Assembly (NCBI GenBank): GCA_046484775.1
Contig: JAWOIG010000007.1
Location: forward strand, 1-52,475
Direction of reading: 5' to 3'
From: JAFGQE01 sp046484775
GTDB taxonomy: Bacteria > Bacillota > Clostridia > DUPQ01
DNA length: 52,475 nucleotides
Both the position numbers and the translations under genes were made by a program. Numbering within the stretch: position 1 is the stretch's first letter; each line of letters begins with the position of its first letter. Positions 1-8,291 of this stretch are shown in pieces. The notes beneath the pieces were generated by a model. The model searched no databases, was not told the DNA's origin, and saw nothing but the letters and a program-made list of their open reading frames with translations.

Positions 1-252
1 TTTATCAGGTCATCGGTCAGTACGGAAGGGACTTTCAAATCAGCCGCACACGGTGAAAGTCCCGAAAGTACAAACCGCTAATGACAAACCAGTCGTTGGA
101 TGAAGCAATATAGGAATAATTTATGGCTGCAGCTTTTACTGTGCAAAAACGAATTTATCAGGTCATCGGTCAGTACGGAAGGGACTTTCAAATCAGCCGC
201 ACACGGTGAAAGTCCCGAAGGTACAGACCGCCAATGACAAACCAAGTTGTTG
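1..252. repeat. Two direct copies of a composite hairpin repeat
   Basis: Positions 1-98 recur nearly exactly at 154-252, an offset of 153. Each copy has three parts. First comes a 5' module (7-28 and 160-181) starting AGGTCATCGGTCAGTACGG. Second is a 9-bp perfect hairpin GGGACTTTC/GAAAGTCCC (28-36 with 55-63; 181-189 with 208-216). Third is a 3' module (63-98; 216-252) with the core GTACAAACCGCTAATGACA and ending in GTTG. A third, partial 3' module lies at 287-320. The same modules recur at 26679-27077. No credible ORF occupies the tract. It could be a non-autonomous mobile repeat or a structured intergenic repeat. The window starts exactly inside a copy, so it may mark an assembly break. Confidence 0.8.
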
Positions 253-286
253 ATTGCTACCAAAACAAGAACAGTGTAAAAGAAAT

Positions 287-320
287 GAAAGTACAGACCG
301 CAAATGACATACCGGTCGTT
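287..320. repeat. Isolated 3' module of the composite repeat
   Basis: A diverged copy of the 3' module (GAAAGTACAGACCGCAAATG and onward, ending CGGTCGTT) without the 5' module or hairpin. It shows that the 3' half can occur alone, as it does in the cluster near 26.8 kb. The stretch 321-536 after it has no recognisable gene or RNA. Confidence 0.7.
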
Positions 321-536
321 ATATGAAGTTTTTGAAATGCGTTATTTATAGTTGGAAACAGAGGACCATGAGCAAGGACATATGATAATTTTATTAAAAT
401 TCTGAAAGAAACTATTGCAGCCAAGTCTGCCCCAGCATCAATTATGAAAATTGGTCACCACAATTTTCACATCCAAAACCCCGGAATTCTTAACATTATG
501 TGCTATGTGAACGCCTATGTTTGAGGTATAATATTG

Positions 537-542
537 CCGTGA
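537..542 (+). promoter_or_regulatory. Possible -10 box for the patatin gene
   Basis: A perfect TATAAT lies 33 bases before the TTG start at 575. No convincing -35 hexamer is found about 17 bases upstream and there is no TG extension, so only the -10 element can be supported. Confidence 0.3.
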
Positions 543-574
543 ATACAATGGGGTTTATGAAAGGAGAGAAAGGC

Positions 575-1813
575 TTGAAATATGCCGTTGCTCTTGCCGG
601 CGGGGGTACCAAGGGGTCTTATCAGATAGGGGTGTGGAAAGCGCTCAGGGAGCTGGGAATAGAAATCACGGCTGTTTCAGGCACGTCCATCGGGGCCATA
701 AACGGAGCGGCCATGGCGATCGGCGAATATGAAAAGGCAAGGAAGATATGGGAGAACCTGGATTATTCCATGGTATTCGACTATACGAAGATCAACGGCG
801 AGCATGAGTTTTATGAAAAGTATGAGAGCATAAAGGAACAACTGAAGGATATTGCCAAAAAAAGAGGACTTGACATAACCCCGCTTCGGAAGCTTCTCAA
901 TGATGCCATAGACGAAGAAAAGCTTAGGAACAGCCCGATAGACCTCATAATCGCCACGGTATCGCTGTCGTTGTTCAAGCCGGTATACAAAAGCGCGCGT
1001 GATATACCGAAAGGCCAGGTGGTGGACTACATTCTTGCCAGCGCTGCACTGCCCATATTCGAACGAATAAAAATCGACGGCAATACGTATCTGGACGGTG
1101 GGGCATATGACCTGCTTCCGATTAATACTTTGATTGAAAGAGGCCACAGGAACATAATCGCGGTTGATTTGGTTGGTGGAATGGGAATCAAGCGCAGGAT
1201 CAAAGATAAGAATGTAAATATCATCTTTATAAAAAACAGTGCAACGATAGGGGGCATCCTGGAATTCGACCCAAAACTTGCCAGGGCAAATGTAAGGCTG
1301 GGATATCTTGACGCCATGAAGGCTTTCGGGAAAAATTACGGCAAGCGGTTTTATATAGTCGATTCCGACAGACCAAAGTATATGTACGCGCTTACCCATG
1401 ACGAGATGAAGCTGATTTTTGATGAAATAACAAATGGAAAACCAAACAGCGAGAAGTCCAGGGCGTTGTTGAGGCACTTGTTTCGGACCCTTAGAAAATA
1501 TACTGATGAAAACCTGAATCCGGAAAATGCGGTAATCGCGGCAGCCGAGATCGCTGCGGAAACTTTTGAAATCAAGAGGGTAAGGGAGTACTCGGACGAA
1601 GCGCTCGTCAAGAGAATCGTCAAGACGCATAAATCCGTTGTGAAAGGCATTATTCCGGAGACACACAGGATCGACAGGCTGAAACTCCGCTTGTCCAATC
1701 TCCTGATAAACGATGACGAATTCCCGGGTGTGCTGCTACTAATGACGCTGCCCAAGATTTTCATAACGAACATATTCATATTCCTCATGAAGAAGCGAAT
1801 GGCGAAAAAGTAA
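575..1813 (+). CDS. Patatin-like phospholipase family protein
   Basis: A predicted serine lipid acyl hydrolase of the patatin/RssA type, 412 residues. The N-terminus carries the glycine-rich oxyanion motif GGGTKG (about residues 9-14) and the nucleophile elbow GTSIG (about 36-40, Ser38). The catalytic Asp lies in the DGG motif near residue 174, giving the Ser-Asp dyad of the family. The C-terminal 150 residues are helical and end in a hydrophobic stretch and a basic tail (KKRMAKK), suggesting peripheral membrane contact. The TTG start at 575 is chosen because AAAGGAG (560-566) sits 8 bases upstream. In-frame ATGs at 548 and 557 lack a site, and the protein from 575 begins at the conserved strand. 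The physiological substrate cannot be told. Confidence 0.88.
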   Translation: MKYAVALAGGGTKGSYQIGVWKALRELGIEITAVSGTSIGAINGAAMAIGEYEKARKIWENLDYSMVFDYTKINGEHEFYEKYESIKEQLKDIAKKRGLDITPLRKLLNDAIDEEKLRNSPIDLIIATVSLSLFKPVYKSARDIPKGQVVDYILASAALPIFERIKIDGNTYLDGGAYDLLPINTLIERGHRNIIAVDLVGGMGIKRRIKDKNVNIIFIKNSATIGGILEFDPKLARANVRLGYLDAMKAFGKNYGKRFYIVDSDRPKYMYALTHDEMKLIFDEITNGKPNSEKSRALLRHLFRTLRKYTDENLNPENAVIAAAEIAAETFEIKRVREYSDEALVKRIVKTHKSVVKGIIPETHRIDRLKLRLSNLLINDDEFPGVLLLMTLPKIFITNIFIFLMKKRMAKK

Positions 1814-1877
1814 TTTTTCAACAAATATCCGGTTCACATGATAGAATCAAATCAGAAGTAGAGCAAAGGAGCAATCC

Positions 1878-2651
1878 ATGGAAATACTCAGGAATAAAAA
1901 GGGGTTCATATGTGACATGGACGGAGTGCTGTACCACGGGAACAACCTGATGCCCGGAGCCAAGAGATTCGTCGAATGGCTCAGGTCCGAAAAAAAAGAA
2001 TTTCTTTTTCTGACAAACAGCAGTGAAAGGTCCCCGAAGGAACTCGAGCAAAAGCTGGACAGGCTTGGCATTGATGTGGACGATAAGAATTTTTACACAA
2101 GCGCACTGGCGACGGCAAGCTTCATTGCCGGACAAAGCCCCGGAAGCAGCGCTTATGTCATAGGTGAAGGCGGCTTGATAAATGCACTTTATGAGGCCGG
2201 CATTTCGATGAACGATGTCAATCCGGAATATGTCGTTGTAGGTGAAACAAGAAGTTATAGTTTTGAAAAGATAGAAAAGGCCGTTCAGCTGATACAAAGG
2301 GGAGCAAAACTCATCGGGACGAATCCCGACAAGACCGGACCTACTGAAAAGGGTATTATGCCTGCGACGGGAGCGCTGATAGCACCGATTGAAATCGCAT
2401 CGGGAAGGAACGCTTACTTCATAGGAAAACCCAATCCGCTCATGATGAGATCCGCGGTAAAGAAACTCGGAACCGATATCAGGGAAACGGTAATCATAGG
2501 CGACAGAATGGATACCGACATCGTGGCCGGTATAGAATCGGAAATAGACACGGTGCTGGTTCTTACCGGTGTGACCGAGCGTGAAAGGATAAACGATTTT
2601 TCATACAGGCCGAAATATATCCTGAACAATGTGGGCGAAGTCCTCGATTAA
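1878..2651 (+). CDS. HAD-superfamily IIA phosphatase, NagD-like
   Basis: A 257-residue haloacid-dehalogenase hydrolase of the NagD/p-nitrophenylphosphatase subfamily. Visible motifs are the nucleophile signature DMDGVL (about 13-18), the motif II region LTNSS (about 47-51), the motif III Lys in GKPNP and the acidic Mg-binding GDRMDTDI near residue 212. Its length is typical. Family members dephosphorylate small metabolites such as nucleoside monophosphates and sugar or glycerol phosphates. The exact substrate is not predictable. The ATG has AAAGGAG a few bases upstream. It follows the patatin gene by 64 bases on the same strand and may share its transcript. Confidence 0.88.
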   Translation: MEILRNKKGFICDMDGVLYHGNNLMPGAKRFVEWLRSEKKEFLFLTNSSERSPKELEQKLDRLGIDVDDKNFYTSALATASFIAGQSPGSSAYVIGEGGLINALYEAGISMNDVNPEYVVVGETRSYSFEKIEKAVQLIQRGAKLIGTNPDKTGPTEKGIMPATGALIAPIEIASGRNAYFIGKPNPLMMRSAVKKLGTDIRETVIIGDRMDTDIVAGIESEIDTVLVLTGVTERERINDFSYRPKYILNNVGEVLD

Positions 2652-2695
2652 TCAAACGCGGCATGGGCATGGTCATCCATGGGGGGCGGCTTTAA

Positions 2696-3592
2696 TCAAA
2701 TCAAATTAAGGATGTTGTCCTCGACATCCTTTTCTGTTTTAGGCGCAGGAACATTCCTGAAAAGCTGCCAGGTTTCGACATGCCCGATTGACTCGCCGGG
2801 TTCGAGTTTTGAAAGAGGGGACAGGGTTTCCATTTCAAGCATGAAGTCTATTGTGTATGTTTCATAGCTGGAACCCGAATAGTCGGGATATATGGCGCCT
2901 TCCACGGGAATGAATTTCTTTACGAAAAGATTGCCGTGGTTTGCATAGGCGGCCCAGCCGTCAGTGTTTGAAATCCCGAACTTAAACGCATGTGTATTTT
3001 GGGGATCCTGGCGAAGTAGAATGAACTTTTCACCCCATGTGATGCGGGGATCGTTGAGCTTTGTGTAGGGCCAGAGCGAAAGCATTCGGTTGGGAAGCAG
3101 ATCGGTGTCAAGCTGGTTCTGTGGAACCACTTCAACTCCTCCGGGAGCCATGACGGTAAGAGCCCACGCCGCCAGTTCGACAGCCCACATTCCTTCGTTG
3201 GCAAGATAATGCCGGAGGGTTACCCCCGATGAATTCGGGTCGAGGGTGATTTCAATATCCTTTTTTATGCCTGTCGTGGTTTCAACCGGCTGGGAAATGC
3301 AGACGCCGTTTTCAATGATGCTGACATCACAGGGAAAATTATCCGGAAAATATGAGCGGGGCTTGCCTTCCGGACTATGCCACAATCTGTGTCCCCCGTA
3401 TATCCGCCACTCCTCGCCGCCGGTTTTCCCAAGCTGCCCGGATACCTCGCACATTTCGTTTTCGCCCCCGATGAAACCATACCTGATTACCCGGGGACCG
3501 ACATCGCCGGTAACAATAAGCTCGACCAGCCCGTTCTGCAATCTATAGCAATTCTTCCACCCGCCGTATTCCACGATTGAAACCTCAGTCAT
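2696..3592 (-). CDS. Galactose-mutarotase-like (aldose 1-epimerase fold) protein
   Basis: A 298-residue protein rich in beta strands. It has features of the mutarotase/DUF4380-type beta-sandwich: an early DVGPRVIRYG segment, a GGHRLWHSPE segment carrying His and Glu, and a long strand-rich C-terminal half. No signal peptide is seen, so it is probably cytoplasmic. It may epimerise or simply bind a sugar; specificity is unknown. The start is ATG 3590-3592, five bases after an AGGAGG; the in-frame TTG slightly upstream would overlap that site. It ends 44 bases from the convergent nagD-like gene, with only weak hairpins between them. Confidence 0.7.
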   Translation of the reverse strand: MTEVSIVEYGGWKNCYRLQNGLVELIVTGDVGPRVIRYGFIGGENEMCEVSGQLGKTGGEEWRIYGGHRLWHSPEGKPRSYFPDNFPCDVSIIENGVCISQPVETTTGIKKDIEITLDPNSSGVTLRHYLANEGMWAVELAAWALTVMAPGGVEVVPQNQLDTDLLPNRMLSLWPYTKLNDPRITWGEKFILLRQDPQNTHAFKFGISNTDGWAAYANHGNLFVKKFIPVEGAIYPDYSGSSYETYTIDFMLEMETLSPLSKLEPGESIGHVETWQLFRNVPAPKTEKDVEDNILNLI

Positions 3593-3621
3593 AACATCCT
3601 CCTGCAAACCTTATATTAAAG

Positions 3622-3651
3622 ATTATAAGACCTCATGCAGCTGATAATCAA
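3622..3651 (-). promoter_or_regulatory. Promoter for the mutarotase-like gene
   Basis: On the minus strand, TTGATT (3646-3651) and TATAAT (3622-3627) are 18 bases apart. They lie about 30 bases before the ATG at 3592, giving a short untranslated leader with the AGGAGG site. Confidence 0.65.
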
Positions 3652-3672
3652 TAAAAAAACACAAGACTGAAT

Positions 3673-3714
3673 ATGCAGGCAAAAAACTGAGAAAGCAGTT
3701 TATCTTTCCTGCAT
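3673..3714 (-). terminator. Nested hairpin, likely phoH terminator
   Basis: An outer stem ATGCAGG/CCTGCAT encloses an inner stem AAACTG/CAGTTT whose 3' arm, read on the minus strand, runs into TTTT. A run of seven T follows a little further on. It lies about 80 bases past the stop of the PhoH gene, before the promoter of the next minus-strand gene. Confidence 0.45.
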
Positions 3715-3794
3715 AAGCATACAATGAGAAAACAAAACAAAGAATTGCCATCATTCAGTGCCGGCGGGCTTTATATTCAGGTTGATATTATAAT

Positions 3795-5162
3795 CTACAT
3801 GCGCTTGGAACTTTCATATGAGAGGGGTGAACGCTCGCAGTCCTCCTCACCAAGCGATATCTGGTATGCAAGTTTGCTTCCCTTCATTTTTTCCGCCGCA
3901 AAGCACAGGCCGTTTGTCCTTGTATCAAGGAACGGGTGGTCGATCTGGAATGGATCCCCGGCAAGTATTATTTTGGTGCCGGCGCCGGCCCTGGTAATTA
4001 TTCCCTTGACCTGCTTGGGAGTAAGATTCTGGGCTTCGTCAATGATGACCCACTGCCCGACTATGGAACGCCCGCGGATAAAGGCTATCGCCTCGGTATT
4101 GATTATATTCCTGTCGAACAGTTCCTGTATCTTATCCCTCAGTTCATGCTCGTGTATGAATTTATCCTTGTTTTCCGAATCAAGCAGAATTTCCAGATTA
4201 TCAATTATCGGACGCATATACGGAGCGATTTTTTCCTGTTCTGAACCGGGTAGAAATCCGATGTCCTCGTCCATCTTGACGTTCGGACGACATACCAGGA
4301 TTTTGCGGTAGGCTTTTTCATCAAGAACCTGCTGGAGTCCTACAGCCAATGAGTAAAATGTCTTGGCTGTTCCGGCGGGGCCCTTTAGTATTACCAGCGG
4401 GGCTTGCTCGGAATCCATCATCAGCGCCTCCTGGATGAATTTCTGGTTTGCATTTCTCGGGGAAACACCGAACGGGCGCTCCTTTGAATGCCACAGTTTG
4501 ACGACCCTGCTTCCGTCATACCTGCCAAGGGCCGCATGGTTGCTGTTTGTCAGTGAATGGATAATCAGGAATTGATTGACGGTCAGATAGTCCCCGGCCA
4601 TGATCGAGTTTTCGTAATTAAGATAAAGGCCGTCGGTTTCCATGTATCCAAATTCATAGAAGCCGTTGATTTTTTCATCCACGGCATATACGGTACATCT
4701 GCCGGTATACTGCTGCTCATAATCCGGAACCTGCTCGGCATAGAAATCCTGTGCCGTTACACCGACTATCTCAGCTTTTATCCTTTCAAAGATGTCCTTT
4801 GAAACGAGTATGACGTTGAGGCCTTCATCCTTCAGGCCAAGACAAACCTTCAGAACCCTGTTGTCATTCTTTTTGGGATCCCAGCATTCGGGCAGGCGAA
4901 CATTTTCACAATTTAACTCTATCCTCAGCATTCCTCCGCTGTCAAGAGGAACACCGGTGCTGATGTTGCCGGTCATCCTAAGGTCGTCAAGAATGCGGGA
5001 TACTTCCCTGGCATTGGCGCCAAGCTCGCTTGAGTCCTTCTTGAACTTGTCAAGTTCTTCAAGCACAACGGCGGGAATTACAATGTCATTGTCTTCAAAA
5101 TGATAGATTGCATATGGGGATTGCAACAGGACGTTTGTGTCTATTACGAATGTTTTCTTCAT
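3795..5162 (-). CDS. PhoH family protein with N-terminal PIN domain (YlaK-type)
   Basis: A 455-residue two-domain protein. The N-terminus (about 1-130) is a PIN ribonuclease domain starting with the metal-binding FVIDTNVLL strand and a conserved VLEELDKFK. The C-terminal half is the PhoH/RNA-helicase-like ATPase with Walker A GPAGTAKT, Walker B IIDEAQN and the late GDPFQID motif. Such PhoH2-like proteins couple ATP-dependent RNA unwinding to RNase activity. The ATG is preceded by GGAGGT at 7 bases. It is transcribed divergently from rho, so two RNA-handling genes share a 411-bp spacer, although nothing proves a functional link. Confidence 0.92.
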   Translation of the reverse strand: MKKTFVIDTNVLLQSPYAIYHFEDNDIVIPAVVLEELDKFKKDSSELGANAREVSRILDDLRMTGNISTGVPLDSGGMLRIELNCENVRLPECWDPKKNDNRVLKVCLGLKDEGLNVILVSKDIFERIKAEIVGVTAQDFYAEQVPDYEQQYTGRCTVYAVDEKINGFYEFGYMETDGLYLNYENSIMAGDYLTVNQFLIIHSLTNSNHAALGRYDGSRVVKLWHSKERPFGVSPRNANQKFIQEALMMDSEQAPLVILKGPAGTAKTFYSLAVGLQQVLDEKAYRKILVCRPNVKMDEDIGFLPGSEQEKIAPYMRPIIDNLEILLDSENKDKFIHEHELRDKIQELFDRNIINTEAIAFIRGRSIVGQWVIIDEAQNLTPKQVKGIITRAGAGTKIILAGDPFQIDHPFLDTRTNGLCFAAEKMKGSKLAYQISLGEEDCERSPLSYESSKRM

Positions 5163-5311
5163 CTGCAGACCTCCGTTCGGAATAAAAAAGCACTTTCGAA
5201 TAAGGTCGTCGAAAATGCTTCAATTCAAGTTAATAACGGTTCTTCTACTGTGCTTCGTTGTGGTTATCTTTGGTTTTGTGTTTTTCAATAACATCACCTG
5301 TTGTATACATT

Positions 5312-5340
5312 ATAATACATGGAGTTCCAATAATCCACAA
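5312..5340 (-). promoter_or_regulatory. Promoter for phoH-like gene
   Basis: On the minus strand, TTGTGG (5335-5340) and TATTAT (5312-5317) are separated by 17 bases. The predicted transcript has a leader of roughly 140 bases before the ATG at 5162. No riboswitch-like structure was recognised in the leader. Confidence 0.5.
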
Positions 5341-5473
5341 TATTTACGATATATTTAAAATAAAAACACAACATATGGCGTCTTGAAGACGCAGAATCCA
5401 CACATCCACGGAAAGAGCCATTTTTGGTAAATATGTCCAAATACTTTTATGTAATATGCCTTGAAAGGGTTGA

Positions 5474-5502
5474 TTGACGGGGTAAATGCTCCATGTTATA
5501 AT
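5474..5502 (+). promoter_or_regulatory. Strong promoter for rho
   Basis: TTGACG (5474-5479) is followed after exactly 17 bases by TATAAT (5497-5502), with a TG extension in TGTTATAAT. This predicts a start near 5509 and a leader of about 65 bases before rho. Confidence 0.8.
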
Positions 5503-5573
5503 TCTCTTAGTTAATTCTGATTTTTTCAAAATTTCCGAATAAATTCAATATCCGTCTTGGAGAGGTGTTTAGA

Positions 5574-7016
5574 ATGCAGGATATAAAGATACTTAAAACG
5601 AAAAAGCTTGAGGATTTGCGTTATATAGCCAAAATGATGGGCATCAAAAGCATAACGAAATACAGAAAAGATGAACTCGTCGATTTGATAGTAAAAGCAG
5701 GCTCAAAGGAAAATGAAAAGCCGGCTTCGACAAAAACAAGGGGCCGTATAAAAGTGCAGACGGAACCAGCCAAAGATGAGGCAACCGCAGGGTCGGAAGA
5801 TATAACAGCGCCGGAAATGCCGGAGGGAGAAGCTGCGGCGGAACCCATCGAATCTGAAAAAAAAGCGGCGGAGGAAGTCCAGGAGCAGGATCCGGTTGAG
5901 GGAATACTTGAAGTACTTCCTGACGGATATGGGTTTTTAAGACGCGAGAATTTCACCTATGGACCAAGGGACATCTATGTTTCACCTTCACAGATAAGAA
6001 AACTCAATTTGAAGACAGGAGACAAGATTTCCGGCATAGGCAGGGTCAAGACCGAAGGCGAGAAATTCCAGGCGCTTCTTTTCGTAAATACGGTCAACGG
6101 CGACGATCCGGGTGCTGCAATCAGGAGAAAATCCTTTGATACGCTTACACCCATATTCCCGCAGGAAAGACTCAGTGTAGAAAAGAATCCCAAGGAATTA
6201 TCAACCAGAATAATCGACCTGATAGCTCCGATAGGAAAAGGCCAGAGGGGCATGATAGTATCTCCGCCGAAGGCAGGAAAAACGGTTCTCCTTAAAAAAA
6301 TAGCAAACAGCATAACGCAGAATTATCCCGAGGTAGTTCTTATTGTCCTTCTTGTGGATGAGAGACCGGAGGAAGTTACGGACATGCAAAGATCCATAGA
6401 CGGGGAAATTGCATACAGCACATTCGACAAGGTTCCGGAAAATCATGTAAAGATTGCAGAGCTTGTGCTCGAAAGAGCCCAAAGACTGGTTGAACAGGGC
6501 AAGGATGTAGTCATACTTATGGACAGCATAACCAGGCTGGCGAGGGCATACAACCTTACGATGACTCCCACCGGAAGAACATTGTCCGGCGGACTTGATC
6601 CGGGAGCCCTTCACAGTCCGAAGAGATTTTTCGGAGCCGCCAGGAACATAGAGTTCGGGGGGAGCCTTACCATAATAGCTACAGCCCTGGTTGAAACAGG
6701 CAGCAGGATGGATGACGTCATATACGAGGAATTCAAGGGGACGGGAAATCTTGAGCTTCACCTGGACAGAAAGCTGTCGGAAAGGCGCATATTCCCGGCG
6801 ATAGACATCAGCAAATCCGGGACCAGAAGGGAAGACCTGCTGTTGAATCAAAAGGAACTCGAGAGCATATGGACCATAAGGAAGGCAATGAGCAACATGG
6901 GGACCGCCGAGGTCACGGAATGGTTCATTGACAAACTGATGCGTACAAAGACAAATGCGGATTTTGTCAACAATATAAACACCAAGACCGGTATTTCGAC
7001 GAATGAATACTCGTAA
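5574..7016 (+). CDS. rho: Transcription termination factor Rho
   Basis: A 480-residue hexameric RNA-dependent ATPase that terminates transcription at C-rich nascent RNA. The N-terminal region opens with a Rho_N/SAP-like helix domain (KLEDLRYIAKMMGI). A low-complexity Glu/Ala/Pro/Lys insert follows (about 45-105), typical of Clostridia and absent from E. coli Rho. The cold-shock-like RNA-binding domain starts with GILEVLPDGYGFLR. The RecA-type core has Walker A PPKAGKT, the LVDERPEEV segment, ILMDSITRLARAYN and the LSGGLDP loop. ATG 5574 is preferred, 8 bases after GGAGAGG; an in-frame GTG at 5565 overlaps that site. Confidence 0.97.
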   Translation: MQDIKILKTKKLEDLRYIAKMMGIKSITKYRKDELVDLIVKAGSKENEKPASTKTRGRIKVQTEPAKDEATAGSEDITAPEMPEGEAAAEPIESEKKAAEEVQEQDPVEGILEVLPDGYGFLRRENFTYGPRDIYVSPSQIRKLNLKTGDKISGIGRVKTEGEKFQALLFVNTVNGDDPGAAIRRKSFDTLTPIFPQERLSVEKNPKELSTRIIDLIAPIGKGQRGMIVSPPKAGKTVLLKKIANSITQNYPEVVLIVLLVDERPEEVTDMQRSIDGEIAYSTFDKVPENHVKIAELVLERAQRLVEQGKDVVILMDSITRLARAYNLTMTPTGRTLSGGLDPGALHSPKRFFGAARNIEFGGSLTIIATALVETGSRMDDVIYEEFKGTGNLELHLDRKLSERRIFPAIDISKSGTRREDLLLNQKELESIWTIRKAMSNMGTAEVTEWFIDKLMRTKTNADFVNNINTKTGISTNEYS

Positions 7017-7023
7017 AAAAATC

Positions 7024-7059
7024 TTGTAATATAAAAAGGGGTATGTTATAATACCCCTT
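7024..7059 (+). promoter_or_regulatory. rpmE promoter whose -10 lies in the loop of an inverted repeat
   Basis: TTGTAA (7024-7029) and TATAAT (7047-7052) are 17 bases apart, with a TG extension (TGTTATAAT). The -10 lies inside an inverted repeat AAGGGGTAT (7036-7044)/ATACCCCTT (7051-7059). The repeat could act as a repressor operator or as a weak terminator for rho. It lacks a downstream T tract, so an operator is at least as likely. Confidence 0.6.
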
Positions 7060-7113
7060 GCGTTATTTGTAACGAAAGTTTTGAATATACGACCTTATGA
7101 AAGAGGTGAGAGG

Positions 7114-7314
7114 ATGAAAAAGGATACACATCCCAATTACGGAAAAGCAAACGTGCGCTGTGCATGTGGAAATACATTTGAAACAGGTTCCACTAAAAAG
7201 GAGATCCATGTGGAAATTTGCTCGAGCTGCCACCCGTTTTTTACTGGGAAGCAGAAGCTTGTCGACAGCGGCGGAAGAGTTGACAGGTTCAAAAAGAAAT
7301 ACGGTATTGAATAA
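7114..7314 (+). CDS. rpmE: 50S ribosomal protein bL31, zinc-binding type
   Basis: A 66-residue large-subunit protein. The zinc-type signature is complete: CAC in the first half and CSSCHPF in the second provide the four cysteines of a C+ paralogue. This form normally serves as the zinc-replete version and as a zinc reserve. It ends with the standard VDRFKKKYG tail. ATG 7114 follows a GAGGTGAG-type site; an upstream TTG at 7081 would add residues absent from the family. It has its own promoter after rho and a terminator after it. Confidence 0.96.
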   Translation: MKKDTHPNYGKANVRCACGNTFETGSTKKEIHVEICSSCHPFFTGKQKLVDSGGRVDRFKKKYGIE

Positions 7315-7317
7315 CAC

Positions 7318-7348
7318 AAAGAGGCCGGTAAATACGGCCTTTTTATTT
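7318..7348 (+). terminator. Intrinsic terminator after rpmE
   Basis: A GC-rich stem AGGCCG/CGGCCT with a 7-base loop, extended by A/T pairs (7318-7327 with 7335-7344), is followed by TTTTATTT. It sits directly after the rpmE stop and before yqhQ. Confidence 0.8.
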
Positions 7349-7358
7349 AGAGGTTGAA

Positions 7359-8291
7359 ATGGAAAAAAGAACCAGCATCGGCGGAATGGCGCTTCTTGAA
7401 GGAATAATGATGCTAGGGCCCGAGAAAAAGGCTGTCGCCGTAAGGAAACCGGATGGCGGAATAGATCTTTCTACCGAAACACTGGCATATAATAAGAAAC
7501 TCAGGAAAATACCTCTTGTCAGGGGAATGTACGGAATATTCGCCCAGATGGTATATGGAATAAAGGCGCTTATGCACGCGGCTTCATTCGTTGACCTTGA
7601 GGATGACGAAGAAGAAGGAGGAAAGGAAGAGAAACCTTCGAAATTCGACGCCTGGATGACGCGCAGATTCGGCGACAAGGCTTTCAATATAATAATATAT
7701 TTCAGCGTCGGCTTTGCCCTTCTATTTTCCGTGGCCCTTTTCATACTGCTCCCCAACTTCCTGGCCGGACTATTTGCGACGGGGAACGTAATCGTCAACA
7801 ATCTGATTGAAGGGGTAATCAGGGTTGCCATATTCTTTGGATATATAGTACTGGTATCAAGGATGAACGACATCAAGCGTGTATGGATGTACCACGGAGC
7901 AGAGCACAAGACAATCAGCTGCTATGAAGGCGGCGAGGAGCTTACGGTTGAAAATGCAAGGAAATACTCAACCAGGCATAAAAGGTGCGGAACATCATTT
8001 TTGTTCATAGTGCTTATTGTAAGCGTACTAGTATTCTCGTTCACCGGGTGGAATTCAATAATACTTAACCTTCTGATAAGGCTGCTTCTTATTCCGCTGG
8101 TGGCGGGAATAGCATATGAGATTATAAAACTTGCAGGCAGGAGCGACGGTCTTTTTTCAAAGATAGCCAGCGCTCCGGGACTTTTCTTTCAGAGATTTAC
8201 CACAAAGGAACCTACCGACGATATGCTGGAAGTTGCAATAGAGGCATTCAAGGCCGTCATACCGGAGGAAAAAGGCTCTGACAAATGGTAA
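7359..8291 (+). CDS. yqhQ: DUF1385 membrane protein (YqhQ family)
   Basis: A 310-residue integral membrane protein recognised by its start (GGMALLEGIMMLGP) and by the YHGAEHKTISCYE motif, both hallmarks of DUF1385/YqhQ. About four hydrophobic segments can be seen, two around 115-165 and two around 215-260. A polar acidic stretch (DDEEEGGKEEK) lies between the first domain and the membrane part. Its biochemical role is not established. In Firmicutes the gene commonly lies between rpmE and prmC, as here. Its last 7 bases overlap prmC, which suggests translational coupling. The upstream GAGG is only a weak ribosome site. Confidence 0.9.
   Translation: MEKRTSIGGMALLEGIMMLGPEKKAVAVRKPDGGIDLSTETLAYNKKLRKIPLVRGMYGIFAQMVYGIKALMHAASFVDLEDDEEEGGKEEKPSKFDAWMTRRFGDKAFNIIIYFSVGFALLFSVALFILLPNFLAGLFATGNVIVNNLIEGVIRVAIFFGYIVLVSRMNDIKRVWMYHGAEHKTISCYEGGEELTVENARKYSTRHKRCGTSFLFIVLIVSVLVFSFTGWNSIILNLLIRLLLIPLVAGIAYEIIKLAGRSDGLFSKIASAPGLFFQRFTTKEPTDDMLEVAIEAFKAVIPEEKGSDKW

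Noticed and set aside
78..263. 61-residue minus-strand ORF at the left edge
   Set aside because: It lies wholly within the direct repeat copies and hairpins.
677..1666. 329-residue ORF opposite the patatin gene
   Set aside because: It is antisense to a gene with clear catalytic motifs and has no recognisable domain or ribosome site.
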